Shown: positions 30,204 to 40,219, counted from the first letter of the stretch. The stretch: DNA of 64,000 nucleotides from Chloroflexota bacterium (GCA_016866215.1 VGNE01000010.1:1-64000), one strand, 5' to 3'. Numbers and translations: made by a program. Notes: generated from the sequence alone by a model not told the origin.

Positions 30204-30911
30204 TTATGCATTGATCGGAAGCCTGACATTCATCCGTCTTACATCGTCACCTGTGCGCGCAGAAACTTTAAGCACCAGCACACTGATATCGTCTGCGGGG
30301 CGGTTATCATCCAAACTGACTGCGTGCGCAAGGAGTGTATCGGCGAGTTGCTGGGGCGGAGGGTCCTGGTCTTCCAGCACCGAGCGGATCGCTTCGCTGA
30401 TATTCATGGGTTGACCGCGTCTCTCGCCGGCGTGGCTTATTCCGTCGCTAAAGATCACAACGGTCAATCCGGTTTCAAGTTCAAGTTCGGTGATCACCGG
30501 GCGAACATTGCGGGATGTTCCCAGCGAAATACTATCTTCATTATGTGAGTCAATCTGCTCGCCGCGGCAAATGAACATCGGCGCAGGATTGTTTCGGGTA
30601 AGGACGATGGTCTTGCTGTGCAAATCAACCGAGGCGATGTTTAAGGTGCAAGTGACTTTTCCGGCTTTATCCGCAAATAGCGCGTCTGATGCGGCCCGCG
30701 CTGCCGCGCCATCACGCACTCCTTCTGCAATCAATCCGATCACCTTGCGGACGACCAGCATCGAAACCGCTTTGGCGCCGCGCCCACTGGTTTGTCCATC
30801 CGCTAACACGACAGAGATACCGCCGGTGGGGCGTTCCACCACCTCGAGCGTGTCGCCGCTTTCAGAGACTGCGTATTTATTGATCTTGGCTACCGCAATT
30901 TGAATTTCCAT
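30204..30911 (-). CDS. SpoIIE/PP2C-like serine phosphatase
   Basis: VVLADGQTSGRGAKAVSMLVV, VVIFSDGISHAG. Confidence 0.85.
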   Translation of the reverse strand: MEIQIAVAKINKYAVSESGDTLEVVERPTGGISVVLADGQTSGRGAKAVSMLVVRKVIGLIAEGVRDGAAARAASDALFADKAGKVTCTLNIASVDLHSKTIVLTRNNPAPMFICRGEQIDSHNEDSISLGTSRNVRPVITELELETGLTVVIFSDGISHAGERRGQPMNISEAIRSVLEDQDPPPQQLADTLLAHAVSLDDNRPADDISVLVLKVSARTGDDVRRMNVRLPINA

Positions 30912-30937
30912 ATATAGGATTTTACATCGAATTCGTC

Positions 30938-30966
30938 TTGACGTCACTGCTTCATGCCGATATAAT
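30938..30966 (+). promoter_or_regulatory. Sigma70-type promoter for rpmF
   Basis: TTGACG-17 nt-TATAAT. Confidence 0.7.
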
Positions 30967-31042
30967 CAGTGGGCTTCAATAAAAAACCAATCCAGACGGG
31001 TGCATTCGCCCGTCTGATGCATGTATAAAGGAGAAAGTATTC

Positions 31043-31243
31043 ATGACCCCACATCCGAAGCGCAAACATTCCAAGGGACGCCGTGATCGCCGTCGTGCCC
31101 ATGATGCCTTGACCGCGGTAAACACGGTCGCCTGTTCCAATTGCGGATCCAAGCGCCTGCCTCACACGGTTTGCTCGAATTGCGGTTACTATAAGGGCCG
31201 CGAAGTTATTCAGGTCAAAAAAGAAAAGAAACCAGCAGAGTAG
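31043..31243 (+). CDS. rpmF: 50S ribosomal protein L32
   Basis: PKRKHSKGRRDRRRAHDALTAVNTVACSNCGSKRLPHTVCSNCGYYKGREVI. Confidence 0.97.
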   Translation: MTPHPKRKHSKGRRDRRRAHDALTAVNTVACSNCGSKRLPHTVCSNCGYYKGREVIQVKKEKKPAE

Positions 31244-31266
31244 AGGCGGAGCACCTCCGCAACTGC

Positions 31267-31296
31267 AAAACGGGTCGTGACAATCACGACCCGTTT
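31267..31296 (+). terminator. Terminator after rpmF
   Basis: aaaacgggtcgtgacaatcacgacccgttt. Confidence 0.8.
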
Positions 31297-31391
31297 GTGT
31301 TTTAATGATGCAAATGTCATTGCGTGGGTGTGATTCCCGAAGCGTCGCCGTGGCGCCGTGGCGACACAAACCTCTTATGTAAAGGACACAT

Positions 31392-32333
31392 ATGAAACTC
31401 AATTTACAAACCACAGCATTTATTTTCCCAGGACAAGGCTCACAAACTGTTGGTATGGGCAAAGACCTGGCCGCGCAATTTCCCACCGCAAAAAATACCT
31501 TCGATGAGGCTGACTCTATTCTTGGGTTTTCACTTTCAAAGATTATGTGGGAGGGACCCGAAGCTGACTTAAACGATACGGTCAACACTCAGCCTGCGCT
31601 CTTCGTCCATTCACTCGCGGCTTTTCACACTTTTTCGCTTCTTTTTCCTGGTCGGGAGCCTGCTTTATTGGCCGGTCATTCTCTTGGCGAGTTGTCTGCT
31701 CTGGCCGCAGCTGGAGCTTTATCCTTCGAGGCTGGGCTTCGTCTCGTCCGCAAGCGCGGCGAGTTGATGAAGCGCGCCGGTGAACTTGCTCCTGGAAGCA
31801 TGGCCGCCATCCTCGGGTTGGACATTTCCACTCTCGATAAAGTCTGCACAGAAGCAAGTGTTGCTCATGAATTTGTGCAGGTTGCCAATGACAATTGTCC
31901 CGGGCAGGTTGTCATCTCAGGCGCAAAACTCGCGGTGGAACGGGCCATGGCGGGCGCGAAAGCCGCAGGCGCAAAACGTGCATTACCTTTGGCGGTCTCC
32001 ATTGCCGCACATTCACCCTTGATGGCGTCCATTCAGGATGAATGGAATGATGCAGTAAACAGCGCCGAATTTTCACCATTACAAATACCAGTAATTGGCA
32101 ATGTTCATGCACAGCCGTTAATCGATGAATCATCTGCTCGTGCTGACATCATGGCTCAAATGCAATCACGCGTTCGCTGGACGGAATCTGTGAATTATAT
32201 AATTTCAAAGGAGATAAACTTTTTTATAGAAGTAGGAACTGGTACAGTGCTTGGAGGATTGGTCAAACGCGTGGCAGATGGAATAACTAGTTTGCCGCTG
32301 GGCAAACCACAGGATTTTGCAGCATTGGAGTAA
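31392..32333 (+). CDS. fabD: Malonyl CoA-ACP transacylase
   Basis: FIFPGQGSQTVGMG, GHSLGELSAL. Confidence 0.95.
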   Translation: MKLNLQTTAFIFPGQGSQTVGMGKDLAAQFPTAKNTFDEADSILGFSLSKIMWEGPEADLNDTVNTQPALFVHSLAAFHTFSLLFPGREPALLAGHSLGELSALAAAGALSFEAGLRLVRKRGELMKRAGELAPGSMAAILGLDISTLDKVCTEASVAHEFVQVANDNCPGQVVISGAKLAVERAMAGAKAAGAKRALPLAVSIAAHSPLMASIQDEWNDAVNSAEFSPLQIPVIGNVHAQPLIDESSARADIMAQMQSRVRWTESVNYIISKEINFFIEVGTGTVLGGLVKRVADGITSLPLGKPQDFAALE

Positions 32334-32581
32334 CAGGACCTGCGGCACGCTTCGGGATATTGCATGGAAAGGTATGGTACCAGGCGCATGATAGTAAGTT
32401 GCATTGCATTTGTTACAAGGAAATGAGTACCTTCATTTAGGATTCCCTTGAATCACGTAGAGTATAATGACGGCATGAATGCTTTGTCTGACAATTCGAT
32501 TGTCAGCGCCGCTTTGTTTGCGGGTATGGAAGTGTATCTGGTCAGCGTAATTACCTGATCAGATTTTTGTTTTTAAATAAT

Positions 32582-32623
32582 ATGTCATCGCGAGTGGCGC
32601 TTCAGCGCCACTCGCGATGACAT
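32582..32623. repeat. Perfect 42-bp palindrome (20-bp arms, 2-nt loop)
   Basis: ATGTCATCGCGAGTGGCGCT-TC-AGCGCCACTCGCGATGACAT. Confidence 0.95.
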
Positions 32624-32645
32624 GGCAATAACAACGAGGAGAAAC

Positions 32646-33863
32646 ATGAGGCTAAGTAAAATTGCAAGTGACATCGCCGAATCCCCAACTCTTGCTTTGA
32701 ATGAAGAAGCACGCTTATTGCGCGAGCGCGGCGAAGCCGTGATCAATTTGGGAATTGGCGAACCCAAGAATAAAACCCCGATTGCCGCAGTGTTGGCTTC
32801 AGGAGCAAGGTTAACCAGTGGGGAGGTGAAATACACACCGCCCGATGGCTTGCCTTCGATGAAGAAGGCGGTTATCCGTTATACGGAAGAGAATTACAAT
32901 CGTTTGGTTGCGCCAGAAAATGTGCTTATTACCAACGGCGCAAAACAATCGCTCTACAATATTTTCTATTCCATTTTGAATCCACAGGATGAAGTGATCG
33001 TTATCGCGCCTTATTGGGTCTCATATCCAGAGATGGTCAAGATGTGCCTCGGTATTCCCGTAGTGGTCACACCCGAAGATGGAACGTTCACGCCGCGCTT
33101 TGAAGATGTTGGGCGTGCGGTGACATCGTCCACGCGTGCGATCATTGTCAACAGCCCGAACAATCCATCGGGCGCGATCTATCCGCCTGAATTGATTGAA
33201 AAGATCGTGAAGCTGTGCGAACGCAAGGGCATATTCATGATCTGTGATGACATCTATCAGAAACTTACCTTTGATCGCAACGTCGCATCTCCCGCTTATT
33301 TGTTTACGAAGAAAGATGTTGAGAACTCGCATATCATCGTTGTCAACGGCGTGGCAAAGTTATACGGCATGACAGGCTTTCGCATTGGCTGGGTGGTCGC
33401 ACCGCGCGAACTTGTAATGGTGATGACAAATGTCCTCGCGCAAACGACATCCTGCGTTTCTCCCATTGCGCAAGCCGCCGCGGAAGGCGCATTGAACGGT
33501 TTGCAGTCTGTAGTTGAGGCGCTGCGGTTGCAGATCCAAAACAATCGCGACGTGCTCTTGCAGGAATTAAAGGCCTTCACTGGCGTGCGTCTGATCGAAC
33601 CGAAAGGGACGTTTTATGCCCTGCTTGACCTGCGCGCCTTCAATGAAAACTCAATCGAATTATCCAGGTTCCTATTGAAGAAAGCATTGGTAGTCACCGT
33701 GCCAGGCAAGGAATTCGGCATGGAGGGGCATATCCGCATTTCGTTTGCGGGTTCCGTAAAAGATATCACCGAAGGTATCGCGCGCATCAAATGGGCGCTG
33801 GACTCAACGTCACCCAATGAAATCTATATTGGCGATAAGAAGATGATTCGGGATTGGATGTAG
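32646..33863 (+). CDS. Pyridoxal phosphate-dependent aminotransferase (AspC type)
   Basis: NLGIGEPKN, NSPNNPSGAIYP, NGVAKLYGMTGFRIGW; start 32646 preceded by GAGGAG. Confidence 0.92.
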   Translation: MRLSKIASDIAESPTLALNEEARLLRERGEAVINLGIGEPKNKTPIAAVLASGARLTSGEVKYTPPDGLPSMKKAVIRYTEENYNRLVAPENVLITNGAKQSLYNIFYSILNPQDEVIVIAPYWVSYPEMVKMCLGIPVVVTPEDGTFTPRFEDVGRAVTSSTRAIIVNSPNNPSGAIYPPELIEKIVKLCERKGIFMICDDIYQKLTFDRNVASPAYLFTKKDVENSHIIVVNGVAKLYGMTGFRIGWVVAPRELVMVMTNVLAQTTSCVSPIAQAAAEGALNGLQSVVEALRLQIQNNRDVLLQELKAFTGVRLIEPKGTFYALLDLRAFNENSIELSRFLLKKALVVTVPGKEFGMEGHIRISFAGSVKDITEGIARIKWALDSTSPNEIYIGDKKMIRDWM

Positions 33864-33877
33864 GGGAAAGTAAAAAC

Positions 33878-33989
33878 GTAGACAAGTAGACAGGTAAACA
33901 CGTAAGCATCTGTCTACCTGTCTACCTGTGTACTTGTATACCTGCATACCTGCATACCTGCATACCTGTATACCTGTATCCTTGTTTAC
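33878..33989. repeat. 14 contiguous octamers: four GTARRCAN-type then ten CTGYNTAC-type
   Basis: gtagacaa gtagacag gtaaacac gtaagcat ctgtctac ctgtctac ctgtgtac ttgtatac ctgcatac x3 ctgtatac ctgtatcc ttgtttac. Confidence 0.9.
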
Positions 33990-34005
33990 CCAAATTGGAG
34001 ACTGA

Positions 34006-35652
34006 ATGAATAACTTACTCAACATCAAAACCCCCGCCGAGTCCATCGCGCAGGCGCGCAAGGCGGATTTCAACTTATCGAATCAAGGTGTGATTAACTT
34101 GCGTCTGGCATATTGGAATTTAACGACTGAAGCTCTGGTGGAGGAAGCCATTTTTCGCAATGAAGGCGCGCTTATTTCAGGCGGACCTTTTGTTGCGAAC
34201 ACGGGCAAACACACTGCCCGAAGCGCGACTGATAAATTTGTGGTGCGCCACACTGACTCAGAGAACAACATCTGGTGGGGCGTGTACAACCGCCCGTTTG
34301 CGGCTGACAAATTCGAGGTGTTGTATGACCGCATGTTGGGATTCATGCAGGGCAAGGATATCTTTGTGCAGGATGTCTACGGCGGCGCGGATGAATCCTA
34401 TCGCTTGCCTGTCCGCATTGTGACCGAACTTGCGTGGCACAGCCATTTCGTGCGCAACATGTTCATCCTGCCGCAAGCGCTTGAAGAATACAAACGTTTC
34501 GTGCCCGAGTTTACGATCATCGCCATGCCATCGTTCAAAGGCGCGCCCGCTGTGGATAGCACCGCGAGTGATACGTTTATCTGTTTGTCGTTTGAAAAGA
34601 AACTCGCCATCATCGGTAATACAGCTTACGCAGGTGAGATCAAAAAATCGGTCTTCACGATCTTGAATTATCTCCTGCCGTTGGAAGGTGTGCTGACTAT
34701 GCATTGTTCCGCAAACGTGAATCCAAATGACGCGGATGACGGGGCTTTATTTTTTGGATTAAGCGGAACGGGCAAGACCACGCTGTCGGCTGATCCTACG
34801 CGCCGCCTCATTGGGGACGATGAACATGGGTGGAGTGACGATGGAGTTTTCAACCTTGAAGGTGGATGTTACGCAAAAGTCATCGGTCTATCCGAATCCG
34901 CCGAGCCTGAGATTTATGCAACCACCAAACGCTTTGGCACAATTCTGGAAAATGTTCCTTTTGACCCCATCACGCGCCTCATTGACTTGGACGACGATAC
35001 GCTAACAGAAAACACACGCGCCTCGTATCCGCTTGAATTCATTAATAACGCCATGCCTGAGAAGAAAGCGGGACATCCGAAGAACGTCATTCTCCTGACA
35101 TGTGACGCAAATGGAGTCATGCCTCCCATCGCGCGCCTCACACCCAACCAGGCGTTGTATCAATTCATTTCAGGCTACACATCCAAGATCGCTGGCACCG
35201 AAGTAGGATTGCGCGATGAGCCTGAGATCACCTTCTCCGCATGTTTCGGCGGTCCGTTCATGGTGCATCATCCATATAAATATGCGGAATTGCTCAAGCG
35301 TAAAATTGAACGATATGGCGTAACTTGCTGGCTGGTTAACACAGGCTGGGTCGGCGGACCCTATGGCGTGGGCAAACGCATTTCCATCAAATACACGCGC
35401 GCCTTGCTGAACGCGGCGCTCAATGGAAAACTGGATCAAGTCAAATTTACGAAAGACCCGATTTTTGGGTTTGAAGTCCCAACCCAATGCCCCGACGTGC
35501 CAGATGAAGTTTTGAATCCAGCAACTTCATGGGGAGATAAGAAAGAATACGATAGAAGATATAAAGACCTGGCCATGCGCTTCGTGCAAAACTTCGTGAA
35601 ATTCACCGACGTCACACCTCAGGAAGTGCTGGACGCGGGGCCGAAGATATAA
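34006..35652 (+). CDS. pckA: Phosphoenolpyruvate carboxykinase (ATP)
   Basis: LFFGLSGTGKTTLSADPTRRLIGDDEHGW, FSACFGGPFMVHHPYKYAELL, NTGWVGGPYGVGKRI. Confidence 0.97.
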   Translation: MNNLLNIKTPAESIAQARKADFNLSNQGVINLRLAYWNLTTEALVEEAIFRNEGALISGGPFVANTGKHTARSATDKFVVRHTDSENNIWWGVYNRPFAADKFEVLYDRMLGFMQGKDIFVQDVYGGADESYRLPVRIVTELAWHSHFVRNMFILPQALEEYKRFVPEFTIIAMPSFKGAPAVDSTASDTFICLSFEKKLAIIGNTAYAGEIKKSVFTILNYLLPLEGVLTMHCSANVNPNDADDGALFFGLSGTGKTTLSADPTRRLIGDDEHGWSDDGVFNLEGGCYAKVIGLSESAEPEIYATTKRFGTILENVPFDPITRLIDLDDDTLTENTRASYPLEFINNAMPEKKAGHPKNVILLTCDANGVMPPIARLTPNQALYQFISGYTSKIAGTEVGLRDEPEITFSACFGGPFMVHHPYKYAELLKRKIERYGVTCWLVNTGWVGGPYGVGKRISIKYTRALLNAALNGKLDQVKFTKDPIFGFEVPTQCPDVPDEVLNPATSWGDKKEYDRRYKDLAMRFVQNFVKFTDVTPQEVLDAGPKI

Positions 35653-35659
35653 GAATAAG

Positions 35660-35689
35660 AAAACCTCCGAAAAGAATTCGGAGGTTTTG
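35660..35689 (+). terminator. Terminator after pckA (possibly bidirectional)
   Basis: aaaacctccgaaaagaattcggaggttttgc. Confidence 0.8.
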
Positions 35690-35698
35690 CTTTATATC

Positions 35699-36289
35699 TT
35701 ATTCATACACAGGAGCAGCAACTGGCGTTGCAATCCCGGATGTTTTTTTCACACGCGTGCCGCGGACAAAAGCGCGTTTCTCTGCCGGTTGAGCATCAAT
35801 CTTACGCTGGACATGGGGAGCGAAGAAACCTGCATAGCGTTTCTGAAGTTCAGGCCTTTGCCAGTCATTACCGCTGACGAAGCCTCGGCAATTTGCGCTG
35901 CCACACTCACAATTGAACTCATCGTAAGGGAGGGTGTCGCTCATGGCATAATCGAAACAAACTTCTTCGCCGATTTTGATGTCTCGCATGGCAACGAGTC
36001 CGATCTGACCCGAAAGTCCTGCATTCGGATTACAGGAATGATTGACATAATCTCCCTCGCCAATGGGACGCGGCACCAGGAAATGACGCTCTTCAACCTG
36101 GATACCTAAACTGCGCTCAAGCTCTGGAAGATGAATAAATGCCTCCCACTCATAAATGACGCCCCCGAAAAGGGCAAGAAGATCTCCCTTGTTAATGGGC
36201 TGCAGTGTAAAGATACCGTTTCCATCTCCTGTGGCTTTCGGGCGGCTTTTCAACCTAGATGACAAATAGGAACTTGGCTGCTTGGGCAT
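35699..36289 (-). CDS. SET domain-containing protein
   Basis: YVNHSCNPNAGLSGQIGLVAMRDIKIGEEVCFDYAMSD...FNCECGSANCRG. Confidence 0.9.
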   Translation of the reverse strand: MPKQPSSYLSSRLKSRPKATGDGNGIFTLQPINKGDLLALFGGVIYEWEAFIHLPELERSLGIQVEERHFLVPRPIGEGDYVNHSCNPNAGLSGQIGLVAMRDIKIGEEVCFDYAMSDTLPYDEFNCECGSANCRGFVSGNDWQRPELQKRYAGFFAPHVQRKIDAQPAEKRAFVRGTRVKKTSGIATPVAAPVYE

Positions 36290-36600
36290 TCATATAACTT
36301 CCTTTCGATATGCAGATTAAAGATGAACAGCGCCCTCCCCGGTGGTCGAGCCGGGAAAAACGCCATTTGTTTTTCAATAATACATTAAATATTCAGCATG
36401 TAAAGGCTTTAAGCCGATTAGTTAATCTTGTTTATATTGAGGATTTGTTATGGTTGCCCCCTTCGCAGATCATAATAATAACTTTAAGGATGTTTAGACT
36501 GCAAGAACGGTAGTGTCCTTTTACAGGACAGAAAAACGCTTCATGCTTCGCTACCCTTTTGATCTGCTTCAAACCTTTGGGCTTGGTTTTTGGTTTGAAA

Positions 36601-38580
36601 TTATTCAGCCCACTGCGGGCCCCAGTCTGGTTCAGGGTGATTGGTGAGTTGTATTTGATTTGTCCCATCCGCGCGCATGATGTAGAGGTCGGCCTGGTCA
36701 TCATTGCGCCGCGAGTTGAACACGATATAAAGACCGTCAGGGGAATAGGATGCGCCGGCATTATTACCGCCATTTGTGAGTTGGACATAATTACCAGTTT
36801 CGACATCAATTTTGAAAATATCCTTATCCCCAAATGCGCCCGCATAGATCAGGAGGGATTTGCTGTCGGGCGACCAGTCAATACTACCGCCAATGCCTTT
36901 TAACCCCTGCGATATGCGCAGGTGATTTTTTCCATCTGCATCCATGATGAAGATTTCATATTCCTGCGGATTCCCAACTGACATGGCGTAGGCGATATTT
37001 TCCCCATCGGGAGACCATGCCACGGCTACGATGGTATTCGCCCCCGCATAAACCAGGTGCGGATTCAACCCATCTGCATTCACCATCCAAATGGAGGTGG
37101 GTCCGTCCGCGGCACGATTCGCAAAAGCAACCCTGAGTCCATCGGGGGAATAATCAGGTGAAACCACATTGCCGATATTTTTCGTGATTTGAAATAATTG
37201 TTTTTCATCGAACAATAAAAGATAAAGGTCAAATGAACCATTGCGGTTGGATGAAAATAACAAGCCCCTGCCATCCGGTGTGAAAGCGGGATAATAATTG
37301 CTGGCCTGCATGTCGGTCAGTTGGGAGAGTCCGCTGCCGTCGCGGTTGATCATGCAAAGTTGATTGAAATCTGCGCGGGTGCAGGTGAAGGCGATCCGTC
37401 CGCCGTGCGGGTCTGTGGGTTTTGGAAGGGGAGTAAATGTGGGCGGCGGCGTTATGTCCGAGGCGAATCGCGTGTATTGCTGAGGGGTGGCGATGGAGAT
37501 TTCCTCGGGACGCACCAACCAGAATATTGAGAAAAAGCCGATGAACAATATAAAAAGAATGATCGGTGCAATCCCAATGCGGAAGTTTTTCTTTTTTGAT
37601 ACAGTAAGCGAAGCCAGGCGATCCTCCAAAGGAGGAGCGTCTGCGCTCAGGGTGTTTGGTTTAGCAGGTGGCAGAAATTTCCACTCGCTGAGAATCCTCG
37701 AGGTGACAGGAGCAGTTGTCGGGTCCGTGCGAAGCGGCACTGTGTCCAGAGAAACACGCGCGGCCAGCGCAAGCGAGGAAAGCAATTCAGTTGTGGTTTT
37801 GAGGCGGTCATCTGGATTTTTGCGGAGCGCCCAAAGGATCATGCGCGAGAAATGATCCGGGATTTCTGGATTGAGAGTGATGGGCGCAGGGGGTGAACCC
37901 TCAAGATGTATTTTTCGAATCGTTTCATTGGATTTGGGTGCGCGCTTCCCATTGATCCAAGCGCCGGTGATAAGTTCGTAAAGGATGACGGCCAGCGCGT
38001 ATATATCCGCAGCTGTATCTAGCGGGCGGCCTTTCAGTTGCTCCGGGGACGTGTATGTTTGTGGATATATGCTGAGTCTGCGCGGATTCTTAACCCCTTT
38101 GGGAAGAGCACCTGCAAGGCCGCCTACCAGGATTTCGCCGCGCTGGTTGATATGAATTAGTTCAGGCGCAAGATTGAGATGTAAATAATTGTGTTTATGC
38201 AGCACAGCGAGGGCACTGCAAATGGATTTTGCGTACGTAAGCGCCTCGCTGAGGCTGACGGGCCCTTTTTCAAGCAAATTGAGCATGGATGGACCGTCAA
38301 CCCATTCTTCAAGCAGAAAGGCGAGCGTGGGTGTCCGATATAATCCCAGGTATTTAGTGAGATTTGGATGAGAAATGCTTTGAAGTTTGACGGCCTCCGC
38401 TTCAAGCTCCTTGACGGCTTCTGCATTATCGGAAATTGTTTTTGCGAGCAGTGTCAGCGCAAGTGATTTGCCGCTGCGCACATCCGTCGCGCGATAGAGT
38501 TCTCCAAGTGGGGTGAGTGTAACAAATTCTTCAACGTGATATTGGTTGAGGAGGGTAGTACCTGAAATGGATGAAAGCAT
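36601..38580 (-). CDS. Ser/Thr kinase-like (probable pseudokinase) with TolB/WD40-like propeller
   Basis: Kinase fold N-terminus with non-canonical motifs; TM; repeated SPDG..IAY beta-propeller motifs. Confidence 0.85.
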   Translation of the reverse strand: MLSSISGTTLLNQYHVEEFVTLTPLGELYRATDVRSGKSLALTLLAKTISDNAEAVKELEAEAVKLQSISHPNLTKYLGLYRTPTLAFLLEEWVDGPSMLNLLEKGPVSLSEALTYAKSICSALAVLHKHNYLHLNLAPELIHINQRGEILVGGLAGALPKGVKNPRRLSIYPQTYTSPEQLKGRPLDTAADIYALAVILYELITGAWINGKRAPKSNETIRKIHLEGSPPAPITLNPEIPDHFSRMILWALRKNPDDRLKTTTELLSSLALAARVSLDTVPLRTDPTTAPVTSRILSEWKFLPPAKPNTLSADAPPLEDRLASLTVSKKKNFRIGIAPIILFILFIGFFSIFWLVRPEEISIATPQQYTRFASDITPPPTFTPLPKPTDPHGGRIAFTCTRADFNQLCMINRDGSGLSQLTDMQASNYYPAFTPDGRGLLFSSNRNGSFDLYLLLFDEKQLFQITKNIGNVVSPDYSPDGLRVAFANRAADGPTSIWMVNADGLNPHLVYAGANTIVAVAWSPDGENIAYAMSVGNPQEYEIFIMDADGKNHLRISQGLKGIGGSIDWSPDSKSLLIYAGAFGDKDIFKIDVETGNYVQLTNGGNNAGASYSPDGLYIVFNSRRNDDQADLYIMRADGTNQIQLTNHPEPDWGPQWAE

Positions 38581-38617
38581 TTGTGAACTAAATTTAGATC
38601 GGTCCCGGGGATTGGAA

Positions 38618-38821
38618 TCATAAAGCTCTTGAGAGTATCAGCCCAAAAATAGCGATGATCAAACCCAGGTGCAGGAGCAGGTCGGTGGCAGAGAGTAGAT
38701 TTCCTGGAGAGATAAACTGCAGGAGTAAATTGCAGATAATGAGAAAAATACCAATGATCGGAAGAAGACCTTTTCGGTGCGCAAGGAAATCGGACAGGAT
38801 ATCCAATAATCTTGAGATCAT
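38618..38821 (-). CDS. Small membrane protein
   Basis: 67 aa hydrophobic; stop/start overlap with hflX stop region. Confidence 0.5.
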   Translation of the reverse strand: MISRLLDILSDFLAHRKGLLPIIGIFLIICNLLLQFISPGNLLSATDLLLHLGLIIAIFGLILSRAL

Positions 38822-40194
38822 ACTTCCTCCTTGCCGCCTTCTTGGACATTTTCAAGAGTGTTCTCGGCCGGCATTGGCTTTGCCTGCCAGGGGGAAAATT
38901 GCGCTAATAGTCTGCCGGGGATGCGTCCTTGTATGACCACGCCGCCGCGCTCATGTTCAACACGCTCCACCAAACCAAGTTCATGAAAGAGGGAGATCAA
39001 TGCGCCTTCCTTGTAGGGCAGCCTGACATGCACGGGTGTGTATGCTTCAAATAACTCCTCGTGGATAAGATAAAGCAGGCCCGGAATCCCTATGCCAGTC
39101 AATGCAGAGATGGCGACAGACTTGGGAAAGTTTTCCAATATTTCGCGCGCATTTTCTGGATGATTAAGGCGATCGGCTTTGTTCAAGGCAGTTACCATGG
39201 GAATATGGTCCGCGTCTATTTCTGCCAGCGTTTCCTGCACCGCCTGGAATTGACCGAGCGCGTTGGGGTGTGAAATATCCACGATATGCAGGAGCAGATC
39301 GGCTTCTGCTATTTCCTCGAGCGTGGCGTGGAATGCGGCCACAAGCGAAGTGGGTAACTTTTGAATGAAACCAACCGTATCTGTGACTAGGGCCAAATCA
39401 TCTCCGGGCAATTGCACGCGACGGGTGGTGGGGTCTAATGTGGCAAACAATTGATTTGCGACATAAACTTCAGACTTAGCAAGCCGATTGAGCAAAGTGG
39501 ATTTGCCCGCATTGGTATAACCAACCAAAGCAACGATGGGGATGCGCGAACGTTTGCGCTGGGCGCGGTATCTCATGCGGTGGGCTTCCACTTTTTCGAG
39601 CTCATGCTTGATGTGGGTAATGCGATTACGGATACCGCGCCGATCCACCTCAAGTTGAGTTTCACCGGGTCCGCGCAGTCCAACTCCGCCCGTAGAGCCG
39701 GCGCGTCCACCTCCGCCGCCAGCCTGTCTCTCAAGGTGAGTCCAGGCGCGAGTCAGACGCGGCAGGTTGTATTCGTATTGAGCGAGTTCCACTTGCAGCA
39801 TCCCCTCACGGGTGTGGGCGTGTTGCGCGAAGATATCCAAAATGAGCGCGGTGCGGTCAATCACACGGATGGTCAGCCCCAGCGCTTTTTCCAATTCACG
39901 TTGATGGCGCGGTGAAAGTTCGTCATCAAAGATGACAACGTCAGCCAGTGTCTCCTCAGCCAGCGCTTTTAATTCGACAACCTTGCCTGGGCCAATGTAG
40001 GTTACAACATGCGGACGCTGAAGTTTTTGAGTTAACTCACCGACGACGTCCACGCCGGCGGTATCGGCCAGCAAGGTAAGTTCTGCGAGTGAATCTTCAA
40101 GGTTGAGGAGTTGTTGTTTCCCGTAAAATTCAACACCGACGAGAAAAGCGCGTTCACGCCGTGGAGTTGTTGGATGAGGGATTTTCTTTGTCAC
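38818..40194 (-). CDS. hflX: GTPase HflX
   Basis: GYTNAGKSTLLNRL, LRGPGETQLEVDRR, DTVGFIQKLPTSLVAAFHATLEE. Confidence 0.96.
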   Translation of the reverse strand: MTKKIPHPTTPRRERAFLVGVEFYGKQQLLNLEDSLAELTLLADTAGVDVVGELTQKLQRPHVVTYIGPGKVVELKALAEETLADVVIFDDELSPRHQRELEKALGLTIRVIDRTALILDIFAQHAHTREGMLQVELAQYEYNLPRLTRAWTHLERQAGGGGGRAGSTGGVGLRGPGETQLEVDRRGIRNRITHIKHELEKVEAHRMRYRAQRKRSRIPIVALVGYTNAGKSTLLNRLAKSEVYVANQLFATLDPTTRRVQLPGDDLALVTDTVGFIQKLPTSLVAAFHATLEEIAEADLLLHIVDISHPNALGQFQAVQETLAEIDADHIPMVTALNKADRLNHPENAREILENFPKSVAISALTGIGIPGLLYLIHEELFEAYTPVHVRLPYKEGALISLFHELGLVERVEHERGGVVIQGRIPGRLLAQFSPWQAKPMPAENTLENVQEGGKEEV

Positions 40195-40219
40195 TGATTT
40201 TTACTCCCGATTCCGGAGG

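Noticed and set aside
33810-34073. ORF with VCRYAGMQVYKYTGRQVDRCLRVYLSTCL
   Set aside because: Translation of the octamer repeat tract on the wrong strand.
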